From Corynebacterium yonathiae (lineage in GTDB: Bacteria; Actinomycetota; Actinomycetes; Mycobacteriales; Mycobacteriaceae): a stretch of DNA of 64,000 nt. This document shows, piece after piece, positions 10,302 to 18,773 of this stretch (positions are counted from its first letter, which is position 1; each line of letters opens with the position of its first letter). The notes under the pieces are model-generated. The model did not search any database and was not told where the DNA came from. It was given only the letters and a program-made list of their open reading frames with translations. The stretch is from contig NZ_JAKMUZ010000002.1 of NCBI RefSeq assembly GCF_027570195.1, positions 1 to 64,000 of the forward strand, read 5' to 3'. A program made the position numbers and the translations under genes.

Positions 10302-10949
10302 TCAAGCAGTAGCGCGGGAGCAAGGCTGTCTTGCTGGAATCGCTTTTCCTGATTCTGCGGCAGCAGGCGAGTCTTGTGCACGCTGGGCAGTGGGCTGTTC
10401 TTCCTCTTGTGGAGTGAGATGCTCATCTGCGGCGGATTGGACAGCCATACATGCTGCGATAGTCGTGGTAACCAAGCCGGGGAAAAGGAATGCTACGAGT
10501 GCGGTAAAGAAATAGGAAGATAGTGACGTTAATGCGCTATCACTGAAATTCTGGGGGAAGCACACGGCACACGCGCTAAGGAGCGCACCGGTAGTCAGCA
10601 ACATTGTGCCTACAGAAATGAGCGCGGTAGGAATGGTCGCGCGGGAGAACCAAGTGATAGTACCGCCGCTTAGGGAAAAGATGAGTGCGCCGGTAAGAAC
10701 CGAAAGGTCCATGCCGGTGGGCAAGACCAAAATGGCACCGGCTACCACACCGGCAACGACGCTACAGATGAGTGCGGTACATAAGCGAATTCCACTTACG
10801 CCGTACATTCCTGAACGGTCCGGCCGTGGAGTGGCGTGAACGAGCACACCGGCAGTAGCTAACACCGCAGCGGGAAGGCAACTAAACACGGCGAAACTAA
10901 GTGCTATGCTGCGTAGATCGGTGGAGGTTAGCGCCAAGTGGTAGGTCAT
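10302..10949 (-). CDS. Membrane protein of unknown function
   Basis: This 215-residue protein has about five hydrophobic segments (residues 14-37, 53-75, 80-95, 107-130, 143-170). A hydrophilic tail rich in Gln, Glu, Pro and Ala follows, probably cytoplasmic. I do not recognise a family and see no catalytic motif. ATG 10949 follows TAGTGT at 6 nt, so the mRNA is likely leaderless. A short inverted repeat (TTTTC-N6-GAAAA) lies just upstream of that hexamer. The gene is alone on its strand between sepIVA and the yceD operon. It may be a small-molecule or ion channel type protein, but nothing in the sequence fixes that. Confidence 0.7.
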   Translation of the reverse strand: MTYHLALTSTDLRSIALSFAVFSCLPAAVLATAGVLVHATPRPDRSGMYGVSGIRLCTALICSVVAGVVAGAILVLPTGMDLSVLTGALIFSLSGGTITWFSRATIPTALISVGTMLLTTGALLSACAVCFPQNFSDSALTSLSSYFFTALVAFLFPGLVTTTIAACMAVQSAADEHLTPQEEEQPTAQRAQDSPAAAESGKAIPARQPCSRATA

Positions 10950-10955
10950 GCTTCC

Positions 10956-10961
10956 ACACTA
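10956..10961 (-). promoter_or_regulatory. -10 hexamer TAGTGT of the membrane gene
   Basis: It ends 6 nt before ATG 10949, close to the leaderless spacing seen elsewhere. Confidence 0.5.
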
Positions 10962-11099
10962 AGGGCGGTTTTCACCTGCGAAAAGACTAATCCGGAAAGG
11001 CATAGGCCCTTTTACTTTAAACGCCAGACTCTTGACAGAAACTCGGCTTGCGCGGTCCGCTAGGCGGAGCTTGCGGGGCAAGGTAGACTACCCAGTGTT

Positions 11100-11645
11100 A
11101 TGACATCACCATTGAAGTTCGATGTGGGCGAATTGTTGAACGCCCAAGGCGCTGACGCACTGCCGGAACAACGCACCCAGACCGGCCCCGCACCCGAGAG
11201 GATTGGCGTAGAGATGATCGCCATTCCACAGGGCGAAGAGCTCACCGTAGACGTTACCTTGACCCCACTTGGTGCCGGTGTCTTGGTGGATGCCAACATT
11301 TCCGGGCGGCTGACCGGGGAATGCTCCCGTTGTTTGAAGGAGCTGCACCCACAGCTGGATTTGCACGTCACGCAAGTCTTCGCCGCCGATGAGTCCTTCG
11401 TCTCTGGAGACGAGACTACAGACGATGATGAAGGCTCGGGAGATGAGATTCCAGAGATTGAGGATGATGAGCTGGACCTTCTGCAGGCCGTTATCGATGA
11501 GGCGGGGCTAGAACTTCCCTTTGCGCCGGTGTGCGAGGATGGCTGCGAAATTGCTACGCCAGAGGGCGTGACCACCGGTATCTCTGGCGAAAAGGACGAA
11601 GATAAGGTCGATCCCCGCTGGGCCGGTTTGGAGAAGTTTCTATGA
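11100..11645 (+). CDS. DUF177/YceD family protein
   Basis: This 181-residue protein belongs to the YceD/DUF177 family, linked in bacteria to 23S rRNA maturation and in many genomes sited beside rpmF or rnc. The family signature GECSRCLKEL lies near residues 73-82, followed by an acidic stretch (DETTDDDEGSGDEIPEIEDDE) and a second Cys pair (VCEDGCE). The four Cys could bind a metal. It corresponds to mycobacterial Rv2926c by position. TAGACT lies 10 nt before ATG 11100, so the leader is only a few nucleotides. The stop overlaps the rnc start (ATGA at 11642-11645), so it is translationally coupled to RNase III, which suits a joint role in rRNA processing. Confidence 0.88.
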   Translation: MTSPLKFDVGELLNAQGADALPEQRTQTGPAPERIGVEMIAIPQGEELTVDVTLTPLGAGVLVDANISGRLTGECSRCLKELHPQLDLHVTQVFAADESFVSGDETTDDDEGSGDEIPEIEDDELDLLQAVIDEAGLELPFAPVCEDGCEIATPEGVTTGISGEKDEDKVDPRWAGLEKFL

Positions 11646-12412
11646 GCCGCAAAAAGAAGCTAACTGGGGAAGAGGCGCTGGCAGCCGAGTTTGCTGCAGT
11701 AGACCACACCCCGTTGTTGGAATCACTCGGTGTGGAATTGCAGCCTGAGCACCTGTGCTTGGCGTTGACCCACCGTTCATTTGCTAATGAGAATGGGCAC
11801 TTGCCAAACAACGAGCGCTTGGAGTTTTTGGGCGATGCGGTGCTGGGCCTTTCGGTGGCCTCCCAGCTCTACATCACCTATCCTTCCCGCCCGGAATCGG
11901 ATATTTCCAAGATGCGCGCTTCCATCGTCTCGCGCTATGGCCTTTCGGACATCGCCCGGGAGATAAACCTGGGCCCGCATATTCTGCTGGGCAAGGGCGA
12001 GCAATCCACCGGCGGCCGCGATAAAGATTCCATTCTTGCCGATACCACCGAGGCGATCTTCGGTGCCATCTACCGCGAGCACGGTTTTGAAACGGCGCGT
12101 GACGTCATCTTGCGTTTATTTGCGGAGAAGATCGAAAATGCGACTGTGAGCGGGCGCCACTTGGATTGGAAAACCACTTTGCAGGAGCTGTGCGCGGAGC
12201 TAAAGGCGCCGATGCCGGTCTATTCGGCCACCTCCACCGGTCCCGAGCATGACCAGACATTTACCGCAGTCGCTACTGTTGCTGGTCTGACCGTGGGCAA
12301 TGGTGTGGGGCATAATAAGAAGTTAGCCGAACAACAGGCGGCTCAGGAGGCCTGCCAGACCTTGCGCGAAACCCCGCTTTTGGTGCAAGGTACTGCACAT
12401 AAAGAAAGCTAA
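11642..12412 (+). CDS. rnc: Ribonuclease III
   Basis: This 256-residue endonuclease cleaves double-stranded RNA, chiefly rRNA precursors and structured mRNAs. The signature NERLEFLGD is at residues 57-65 and carries catalytic acidic residues. The second acidic cluster is DTTEAIFGAIY (around 134). The dsRNA-binding domain spans about 175-245 (LDWKTTLQEL... KLAEQQAAQEAC). The length exceeds the common 220-240 because of a short N-terminal extension and C-terminal tail. The start codon overlaps the YceD stop, and mutM begins 3 nt after its stop, giving a tight yceD-rnc-mutM operon, the standard actinobacterial arrangement. Confidence 0.97.
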   Translation: MSRKKKLTGEEALAAEFAAVDHTPLLESLGVELQPEHLCLALTHRSFANENGHLPNNERLEFLGDAVLGLSVASQLYITYPSRPESDISKMRASIVSRYGLSDIAREINLGPHILLGKGEQSTGGRDKDSILADTTEAIFGAIYREHGFETARDVILRLFAEKIENATVSGRHLDWKTTLQELCAELKAPMPVYSATSTGPEHDQTFTAVATVAGLTVGNGVGHNKKLAEQQAAQEACQTLRETPLLVQGTAHKES

Positions 12413-12414
12413 GC

Positions 12415-13230
12415 ATGCCGGAATTGCCGGAAGTCGAGTCCGTTCGCCGGGGCCTTGCACCCCACGTGGTGGGACGGACTTTTGAGTCTGTAGAGGTGTT
12501 ACACCCGCGCGCTAATCGTGGCCAAGATGAGCCACTCTCCGGTCTTCTCGTAGGCAAAGAAATTGCTGCAGTGGCCAGGCGCGGGAAATTCATGTGGCTA
12601 GAATTTGTGGGCGAAGATTCTATGGACCCTCACCGCGACGTCCTCTTTATCCACTTAGGTATGTCGGGCCAGGTCCGTATCGGCGCCACCGATTCATCGC
12701 ATCTGCGCATTAGCGCCCAGTTGAGCGGCGGGGCAGAGCTTAGCTTTGTTGACCAGCGCACCTTTGGATATTGGCTCTATGCCCCGTGGTCAAAGATTTC
12801 ACACATTGGCATTGATCCGTTGGAACCAGATTTCGACATCGTGGCTACCGGACGGCGCCTGCGGGCAAAGAAGACCGCTGTGAAAACCGCGCTTTTGGAT
12901 CAGACCTTGGCTTCTGGAATCGGAAATATTTACGCCGATGAATCCTTATGGGCGGCACAAATTTCGCCCCGCAAGAAAGCCTCGACCTTGCGGCAAAAAG
13001 ATGCCATCGCCCTGCTCGAAGCAGCCCAGGAGGTTATGACTGCCGCCCTAAAAGTGGGTGGCACGAGCTTTGATTCCTTGTACGTTAACGTGAATGGCGA
13101 ATCGGGGTATTTTTCGCGTTCATTGGCAGCATATGGGCGTGCTGGCCAGCCCTGTCGGCGGTGCGCAACGCCCTTGGAGCGCTGCGTAATTTCAGGGCGT
13201 TCCGCCCATTTCTGCCCCCATTGTCAATAA
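12415..13230 (+). CDS. mutM: Formamidopyrimidine-DNA glycosylase (Fpg/MutM)
   Basis: This 271-residue bifunctional glycosylase/AP lyase removes 8-oxoguanine and ring-opened purines from DNA. The catalytic N-terminal PELPEVE (Pro2, Glu3) and Lys58 in ARRGKFMW are intact. The helix-two-turn-helix region contains SGIGNIYADESLW. The C-terminal zinc finger uses Cys247, Cys250, Cys267 and Cys270. It is the third gene of the yceD-rnc-mutM operon, with a 2-nt gap after rnc. The proximity of a repair enzyme to RNase III is conserved in actinobacteria and carries no obvious functional meaning. Confidence 0.97.
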   Translation: MPELPEVESVRRGLAPHVVGRTFESVEVLHPRANRGQDEPLSGLLVGKEIAAVARRGKFMWLEFVGEDSMDPHRDVLFIHLGMSGQVRIGATDSSHLRISAQLSGGAELSFVDQRTFGYWLYAPWSKISHIGIDPLEPDFDIVATGRRLRAKKTAVKTALLDQTLASGIGNIYADESLWAAQISPRKKASTLRQKDAIALLEAAQEVMTAALKVGGTSFDSLYVNVNGESGYFSRSLAAYGRAGQPCRRCATPLERCVISGRSAHFCPHCQ

Positions 13231-13243
13231 GTTATGGCGGATT

Positions 13244-13262
13244 GGGTTCACGTTGTGAACCC
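13244..13262. promoter_or_regulatory. Perfect palindrome in the AGCS transporter promoter
   Basis: GGGTTCAC-GTT-GTGAACCC has 8-bp arms with no mismatch. It ends 8 nt before the -10 hexamer of the transporter and so covers the -35/spacer region. No T-run follows, which argues against a mutM terminator. It looks like a repressor or activator site. Confidence 0.65.
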
Positions 13263-13270
13263 TAAGGCAG

Positions 13271-13276
13271 TAAATT
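13271..13276 (+). promoter_or_regulatory. -10 hexamer TAAATT of the AGCS transporter
   Basis: It ends exactly 7 nt before ATG 13284, predicting a leaderless mRNA. Confidence 0.7.
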
Positions 13277-13283
13277 ATTCTGC

Positions 13284-14783
13284 ATGGATTTTCTTGAAAA
13301 TGTCGTTACGACATTTAATGACGGCGTCTGGTCGTGGATTCTGCCCTGGCTGCTGATTGCTGCGGGCCTATTCTTCGGCATCCGTACCGCATTGGTGCAG
13401 GTGCGCATGGTGCCGGATATGTTCCGCGCCGTCGTCGAGCGGCCCAAGGGGGAGGGCCGCGACGAGGACGAGGACTATGGTGGCCTTTCCGCCTTTAAGG
13501 CCTTTACCATTTCGGCCGCCTCCCGCGTTGGCACCGGCAACGTGGCTGGTGTAGCGGTGGCCATTTCCGTGGGCGGCCCAGGTGCCGTCTTCTGGATGTG
13601 GCTGATTGCCATCCTGGGTGGCGCTACCGCCTTTATAGAGTCGACCCTGGCGCAGCTTTGGAAAGTCCGCGATGGCAATGGCTACCGCGGTGGCCCAGCG
13701 TATTATATGAAGCGCGGTTTGGGGTGGGGCCCGCTCGGCGTGCTTTTCTCCATCGCCATCGCCTTTACCTTTGGCTTGGTATACAACGCCTTCCAGACCA
13801 ACGCCATTGCGGATGCAGTGTCCTTCTCCTTTGACCGCGATGACACTACGTTCCGCTCCATTATCGGCGTTGTTATCGCCGTAGTTGCGGGGCTTATCAT
13901 CTTTGGTGGTGTGAACCGCATTGCCAATATCACCCAGATCGTCGTGCCATTTATGGCGGTGGCTTACCTGCTCGTCGGCGGTTTTGTAGTCATCACCAAT
14001 TTTGACAAGGTGCCGGGAATGATTGGCGATATCGTTGGTCACGCCCTAGGAATCAAGGAAATCGCGGGTGCCGGTCTTGGCTTCGCCATGATGAAGGGTA
14101 TTCAGCGCGGTCTGTTTTCTAATGAGGCCGGCGAAGGCTCTGCCCCTAACGCTGCGGCTACTGCGGCCGTCTCTCACCCCGTCAAGCAGGGTTTGGTCCA
14201 GACCCTCGGCGTGTACTTCGACACCTTGGTGGTATGTACCATTACCGCTTTCATCATCCTGTTGGGACCTGAGATTGCCTATGGCGCAGAGGCAGAAGGC
14301 GTCTCTTTGACCCAGGCCGCCTTGTCTTCTGAGGTAGGCGAGTGGGGAATTCACTTCGTCAGCTTTATCCTCTTCTTCCTGGCTTTCTCTTCCATCCTGG
14401 GCAACTATTACTTGGCGGAGTCCAACCTGGAGTACCTCACCCAGAGCAAGCCTGCTCTGGTGATTTTCCGCCTCGTCGTGCTTTTCTTTGTCTGGTTCGG
14501 TGCGGTGGGCTCCCTGCCGCTGGTCTTTGCCTTGGCCGATACCGGCGCGGCAACCATGGTGATCCTCAATATCCTCGCCATCGTGCCGCTATCCGGGGTG
14601 GCCATTAAATTGCTCAAGAACTACAACGTGCAGCGCAGCCAAGGCATTGACCCGGTATTCCACCGCGATATGCTGCCGGAGCTTAAAGGCGTTGAATGCT
14701 GGGACGGCTCCGACCCCGTCACTCGTCGCAGTGAAGAAGACCGCCGCGTCCTGCGCGATAAGGGGCAACATGATCACTACTAG
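13284..14783 (+). CDS. Alanine/glycine:cation symporter (AGCS family)
   Basis: This 499-residue protein is an integral membrane transporter that takes up alanine, glycine or related amino acids with Na+ (or H+). AGCS landmarks are RVGTGNVAGVAVAISVGGPGAVFWMW (around residues 80-105), GPAYYMKRGL (around 138) and RGLFSNEAGEGSAPNAAATA (around 273). About ten or eleven hydrophobic segments are visible. It stands between mutM and acyP, which are neighbours in mycobacteria, so it looks inserted into a conserved string. Its promoter has a leaderless-type -10 and a perfect palindrome, so it probably has its own regulation. The C-terminal 50 residues are hydrophilic. The amino-acid specificity cannot be read from the sequence. 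Confidence 0.92.
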   Translation: MDFLENVVTTFNDGVWSWILPWLLIAAGLFFGIRTALVQVRMVPDMFRAVVERPKGEGRDEDEDYGGLSAFKAFTISAASRVGTGNVAGVAVAISVGGPGAVFWMWLIAILGGATAFIESTLAQLWKVRDGNGYRGGPAYYMKRGLGWGPLGVLFSIAIAFTFGLVYNAFQTNAIADAVSFSFDRDDTTFRSIIGVVIAVVAGLIIFGGVNRIANITQIVVPFMAVAYLLVGGFVVITNFDKVPGMIGDIVGHALGIKEIAGAGLGFAMMKGIQRGLFSNEAGEGSAPNAAATAAVSHPVKQGLVQTLGVYFDTLVVCTITAFIILLGPEIAYGAEAEGVSLTQAALSSEVGEWGIHFVSFILFFLAFSSILGNYYLAESNLEYLTQSKPALVIFRLVVLFFVWFGAVGSLPLVFALADTGAATMVILNILAIVPLSGVAIKLLKNYNVQRSQGIDPVFHRDMLPELKGVECWDGSDPVTRRSEEDRRVLRDKGQHDHY

Positions 14784-14799
14784 GAACTAGGGAGGCTGC

Positions 14800-15084
14800 A
14801 TGACCAAGGAAAGAATGACCGCTTTTGTCCACGGGCGCGTCCAAGGCGTGGGCTTTCGATGGTGGACGCGCTCCCGTGCCCTCGAGCTCGGCTTGCATGG
14901 GCATGCTACTAATTTGGCTGATGGTCGGGTTCAGGTTGTAGCCGAAGGACCGCGGGAGAAATGTGAGGAGTTGCTAGGACTCCTCAAAGAACAGCCCAGT
15001 ATGACTCGCCGACCAGGAACGGTCGATCTAGTAGTCGAGCAATGGGCTGCCTCTAAGGGAGAATCCGGCTTTATTGAACGCTAA
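14800..15084 (+). CDS. acyP: Acylphosphatase
   Basis: This 94-residue enzyme hydrolyses acyl phosphates (carboxyl-phosphate mixed anhydrides). The family motif GRVQGVGFRWWTR (residues 12-24) holds the phosphate-binding Arg, and the catalytic Asn is in ATNLADGRVQV (around residue 38). The length is standard. AGGGAGG lies 5 nt upstream of ATG 14800, and the gene begins 16 nt after the AGCS transporter, so the two are probably co-transcribed. The acyP-smc-ftsY order matches mycobacteria (Rv2922A-Rv2922c-Rv2921c). Confidence 0.95.
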   Translation: MTKERMTAFVHGRVQGVGFRWWTRSRALELGLHGHATNLADGRVQVVAEGPREKCEELLGLLKEQPSMTRRPGTVDLVVEQWAASKGESGFIER

Positions 15085-15149
15085 CGCACAGCACATGCCC
15101 GCAGTTTCGATCCTTGAGGCTCGGCTGGGCAGGCGTACTCTAAGCTTGC

Positions 15150-15155
15150 TAAACT
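15150..15155 (+). promoter_or_regulatory. -10 hexamer TAAACT of smc
   Basis: It ends exactly 7 nt before ATG 15163. A TAAGCT 9 nt further up is a weaker alternative. Confidence 0.65.
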
Positions 15156-15162
15156 AACCCGA

Positions 15163-18100
15163 ATGCACCTGAAATCGCTGACGCTCAAAGGCTTTAAATC
15201 ATTTGCGTCGGCGACGTCTCTAAAATTTGAACCCGGCATTTGCGCTGTTGTCGGACCGAATGGCTCCGGCAAGTCCAATGTGGTGGACGCGCTAGCTTGG
15301 GTTATGGGCGAGGGAAGCGCCAAGACGCTGCGTGGCGGAAAGATGCAAGACGTCATTTTCGCCGGCGCCGGCGACCGCAAAGCCTTAGGCCGCGCCGAGG
15401 TAACCCTCACCATTGATAATGCGGACGGCGCGCTACCGATTGAATATTCGGAAGTCTCGGTCACCCGCCGCATGTTCCGCGACGGGGCCAGCGAATACGA
15501 AATCAATGGCGCCAAGGCGCGTCTGATGGATATTCAGGAGCTGCTCTCTGATTCGGGTATTGGCCGCGAGATGCACATTATTGTCGGCCAAGGCAAACTT
15601 TCTGAGATCCTTGAATCTAGGCCCGAGGATCGGCGCTCCTATATCGAAGAGGCAGCGGGCGTGCTCAAGCACCGCCGTCGCAAGGAAAAGGCGCAGCGAA
15701 AGCTCACTGGCATGCAGGCCAATTTGGATCGCCTGCAGGACCTTACTGATGAGTTAGGCAAGCAACTTAAGCCTTTGGCGCGCCAAGCCGAGGCTGCGCA
15801 GCGTGCTGCCACGGTGCAAGCTGATCTGCGCGATGCCCGCCTGCGCCTAGCCGGCGATAGGGTAGTGCGCCTGCGCAGCAAGTTTCACGACGCCGAGCGC
15901 GCGGCCGAAGTTCTCGCCGAACAGGTTGAGGAAGTTACGGCGCAGCTGGAAGAAACAACGGGCTCTCAGCTAGAGGTTGAAGCCCAGCTTGAGGAAGTAA
16001 GCCCCAAGGCAGATTCCGCCCAAAAGCTGTGGTTTGATCTGTCTACGCTTTCTGAGCGCATTTCTGCTACGCAGCGCATTGGCGAAGAGCGGGCGGCCAA
16101 TGCTGGCGCGCAGGTGGCTTATTCTGGCCAAGACCCGGATGATTTGGAAGCACGGGCCGCTCGCGCGGACGAAGAACATGCGGAGCTCCTCGCTGCGGCG
16201 GAGGAGGCGGCGGAACGCCTGGAATCGATCCGCGAAGAGGTAGCAGAGCGCCGCGAGGCTTTCGAGGCCGCCGAGCGCGAGCACATGGCCCAGCTGCGTG
16301 CCATTGCAGATAGGCGCGAGGGCGTCGTCCGCCTTATTGCCGCGGAAGAAAAGGCGGCAGGCCAGGTTACCTCGGCAGAAGAGGAGCTGGCGCGGCAAGA
16401 AGAAACCCTTGCTTCTACCAGCCAGCGCACCCAGTCTGCCCAGGCAGAGGCCGATGAAGTGGCGGATAAATTGCAGTCCTTGGCCGGCGAGCGCGAGCCG
16501 CTCGAGGAGGCACATGTGCGCGCGGCCAGTGAATCGGGTGCGGCCGATAAGCGCTTGGAACAGTTGCGCGACGAGCAGCGCGAACGTGAGCGTGCCGTGT
16601 ACACGTTGCGCTCACGCATCGATACCTTAGCCCAGACCGTGCCGGAGAAGGTCGATGTAGGTGAGCAGTTCCAGCCGCTGGCCAAATTCATCAGCACTAA
16701 ATATGAGACTGCGGTAGCTGCCGCATTGGGCGTCTTCGCTGAGGCCCAGGCCGGCGAGATTTCCGGTCAGCTCATTGCGGCCTTGGAAAAGGGTACCCGC
16801 TCCGCGCTTGTCGATGTTTCCGTTGCCGCCCCCGCCACATCCTGGCGCGTGGATGCGACTTTGCCCACCGGCACCTCGTGGCTGCTCGACCATATTGCTG
16901 TGGTTCCGGAGGTATCCGCCGCGCTGCACCGCCTCCTTGCGGATGTCGTGCTCGTTCCCGATTTCGCGGCGGCGAAAAAATTGGTGGCAGAGGATCCTCG
17001 CCTGCGTGCCGTTACCGAATCCGGCGTGGTGTTGGGCGAAGGTTGGGTAGAAGTAGGCACCGGTGCCTCATCTACCGTAGAAGTCACCGCCCGCATTGCA
17101 GAGGCGGAGGAACAGCTGGAAACTGCCGCGCAGGAGCTGGAAGAGCTTTCCGGCACTCTCGAGGGCGCGAAGATCGCGGCGGAGGATGCCCGCGTGACGG
17201 CAGCCTCAGCGAAGGCCGCCTTACGCGAACACGATACCGAGGTGGAGGCGTGGAAACGCGATCATCAGCGCCTGCTGAAGCAGTACGAGGCCAATAAAAC
17301 TGAGCACGAGAAGGCCGCGGCGCGGGCGACCGAGATCGAGGTTAAGCTCGCCGGAGCTCGCACGCAGCTTGCCGACGCCCGCGATAGGCTTGCCCGCGTT
17401 GATGCGGACGAGCAGCCCGACGAGCCCTCGTCGGTGGAGCGTGACGAGGCCTCGGCTGCATTAGAGCAGGTTAAGTCGATGGAGATGGAGGCGCAGGTTG
17501 CTGCCCGCTCCGCTCAGGATCACGTGGGCCAGGTAGCGGGGAAGAGCGAGGCGTTGCGTCGCCAAGCGCTGCATGAGCGCCAAGCCAAGGCTCGCCATGA
17601 ACAGGCTATGGCGCGGCGCAAGGCCCAAGGAGAATTAGCCGGTGCGGTGGTAAGGCATTCGCGTGATTTGGCCGCGCGCGCCACCCAATTGCTAGAGCGC
17701 GCTACCTCTGAGCGCGATGACTACTTTGCGCAGCGCACCTCCTTGAACGCACAGCTGCAACAGGTAAAGCAACAGGTCTCGGCCGCGCGGCAACAGCTGG
17801 ACCGGTTGACTAACCGTGCTCATGACTCGGAAATTGCCCGCTCTCAGGCGCAGGTTCGCGTCGATGAAGCTGAAACCAAGATAGTAGAACAGCTCGGCAT
17901 TGCGATTTCGGACCTTTTGCAGGACTACACCCCCGGTGAGGATTTCGATCGCGGGGCGGAAAATGCACGCTTGAAGCAAGCAGAGAAGGACTTGAATTCT
18001 TTGGGCAAGGTCAATCCGCTTGCGTTGGAAGAATACAAGGCTTTGGAAGAGCGTTATTCTTTCCTCTCCACCCAGCTTGAGGATGTCATCCAAGCCCGCA

Positions 18101-18684
18101 AGGATCTGGCCGGGGTTATCGAGGACGTGGACGCGCAGATTCTGCAGTTGTTCACCGATGCATGGCATGACGTTGAAGCAGAATTCCCCAAGGTTTTCCA
18201 GACCCTTTTCCCGGGCGGTGAGGGCCGCCTCATTCTCACGGAGCCGGAGGACATGCTCACCACCGGCATCGAGGTGGAAGCGCGTCCACCGGGCAAGAAG
18301 GTCAAGCGCCTGTCCTTGCTTTCAGGTGGTGAGAAGTCGCTTACCGCGCTGGCCATGCTGGTAGCAATCTTCCGCGCTCGCCCTAGCCCGTTTTATGTCA
18401 TGGATGAGGTCGAAGCAGCGCTTGATGATGTTAACCTGCGTCGCCTCATCGCCCTTTTTGAAGAGTTGCGCAAGGACTCGCAGCTTATCGTCATTACGCA
18501 CCAAAAGCCGACGATGGATGTAGCTAACGTGCTTTATGGCGTGACCATGCGCGGCGATGGTGTAACCCGCGTGATTTCGCAGCGCATGAATCCCGCAGGT
18601 TGGGCGCCGGGCACGGAGCAAGCTAGCGAGGATGCTACTCGCCTGGGCGTCGACGCGCCGCGGGGCGATGAGCTAGAGAAGTAG
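15163..18684 (+). CDS. smc: Chromosome segregation ATPase SMC
   Basis: This 1173-residue protein is the core of the bacterial condensin, which with ScpA and ScpB organises and segregates the chromosome. Walker A (GPNGSGKS) is at residues 31-38. Two long coiled-coil arms flank a hinge at about 495-655. The ABC signature LSGGEKS is near 1053 and Walker B with the catalytic Glu (FYVMDEVEAALDD) near 1080. The length is typical for actinobacteria. ATG 15163 gives the conserved MHLKSLTLKGFKSFA start and lies 7 nt after TAAACT, so the mRNA is probably leaderless. ftsY follows 89 nt downstream, possibly from its own promoter. Confidence 0.97.
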   Translation: MHLKSLTLKGFKSFASATSLKFEPGICAVVGPNGSGKSNVVDALAWVMGEGSAKTLRGGKMQDVIFAGAGDRKALGRAEVTLTIDNADGALPIEYSEVSVTRRMFRDGASEYEINGAKARLMDIQELLSDSGIGREMHIIVGQGKLSEILESRPEDRRSYIEEAAGVLKHRRRKEKAQRKLTGMQANLDRLQDLTDELGKQLKPLARQAEAAQRAATVQADLRDARLRLAGDRVVRLRSKFHDAERAAEVLAEQVEEVTAQLEETTGSQLEVEAQLEEVSPKADSAQKLWFDLSTLSERISATQRIGEERAANAGAQVAYSGQDPDDLEARAARADEEHAELLAAAEEAAERLESIREEVAERREAFEAAEREHMAQLRAIADRREGVVRLIAAEEKAAGQVTSAEEELARQEETLASTSQRTQSAQAEADEVADKLQSLAGEREPLEEAHVRAASESGAADKRLEQLRDEQRERERAVYTLRSRIDTLAQTVPEKVDVGEQFQPLAKFISTKYETAVAAALGVFAEAQAGEISGQLIAALEKGTRSALVDVSVAAPATSWRVDATLPTGTSWLLDHIAVVPEVSAALHRLLADVVLVPDFAAAKKLVAEDPRLRAVTESGVVLGEGWVEVGTGASSTVEVTARIAEAEEQLETAAQELEELSGTLEGAKIAAEDARVTAASAKAALREHDTEVEAWKRDHQRLLKQYEANKTEHEKAAARATEIEVKLAGARTQLADARDRLARVDADEQPDEPSSVERDEASAALEQVKSMEMEAQVAARSAQDHVGQVAGKSEALRRQALHERQAKARHEQAMARRKAQGELAGAVVRHSRDLAARATQLLERATSERDDYFAQRTSLNAQLQQVKQQVSAARQQLDRLTNRAHDSEIARSQAQVRVDEAETKIVEQLGIAISDLLQDYTPGEDFDRGAENARLKQAEKDLNSLGKVNPLALEEYKALEERYSFLSTQLEDVIQARKDLAGVIEDVDAQILQLFTDAWHDVEAEFPKVFQTLFPGGEGRLILTEPEDMLTTGIEVEARPPGKKVKRLSLLSGGEKSLTALAMLVAIFRARPSPFYVMDEVEAALDDVNLRRLIALFEELRKDSQLIVITHQKPTMDVANVLYGVTMRGDGVTRVISQRMNPAGWAPGTEQASEDATRLGVDAPRGDELEK

Positions 18685-18773
18685 CCAGGATCGCTGCCTG
18701 CCGGCGCCACCCCTTCCGAGCTAGGCCGGGGGTTTGGGGTGCCGCGAGCCAACAAGACTGGCACTATAGAGGC

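Noticed and set aside
18690-18755. A GC-rich hairpin between smc and ftsY
   Set aside because: The stem is only about 6 bp (CACCCC/GGGGTG) with a long loop and no T-run, so I do not call it a terminator.
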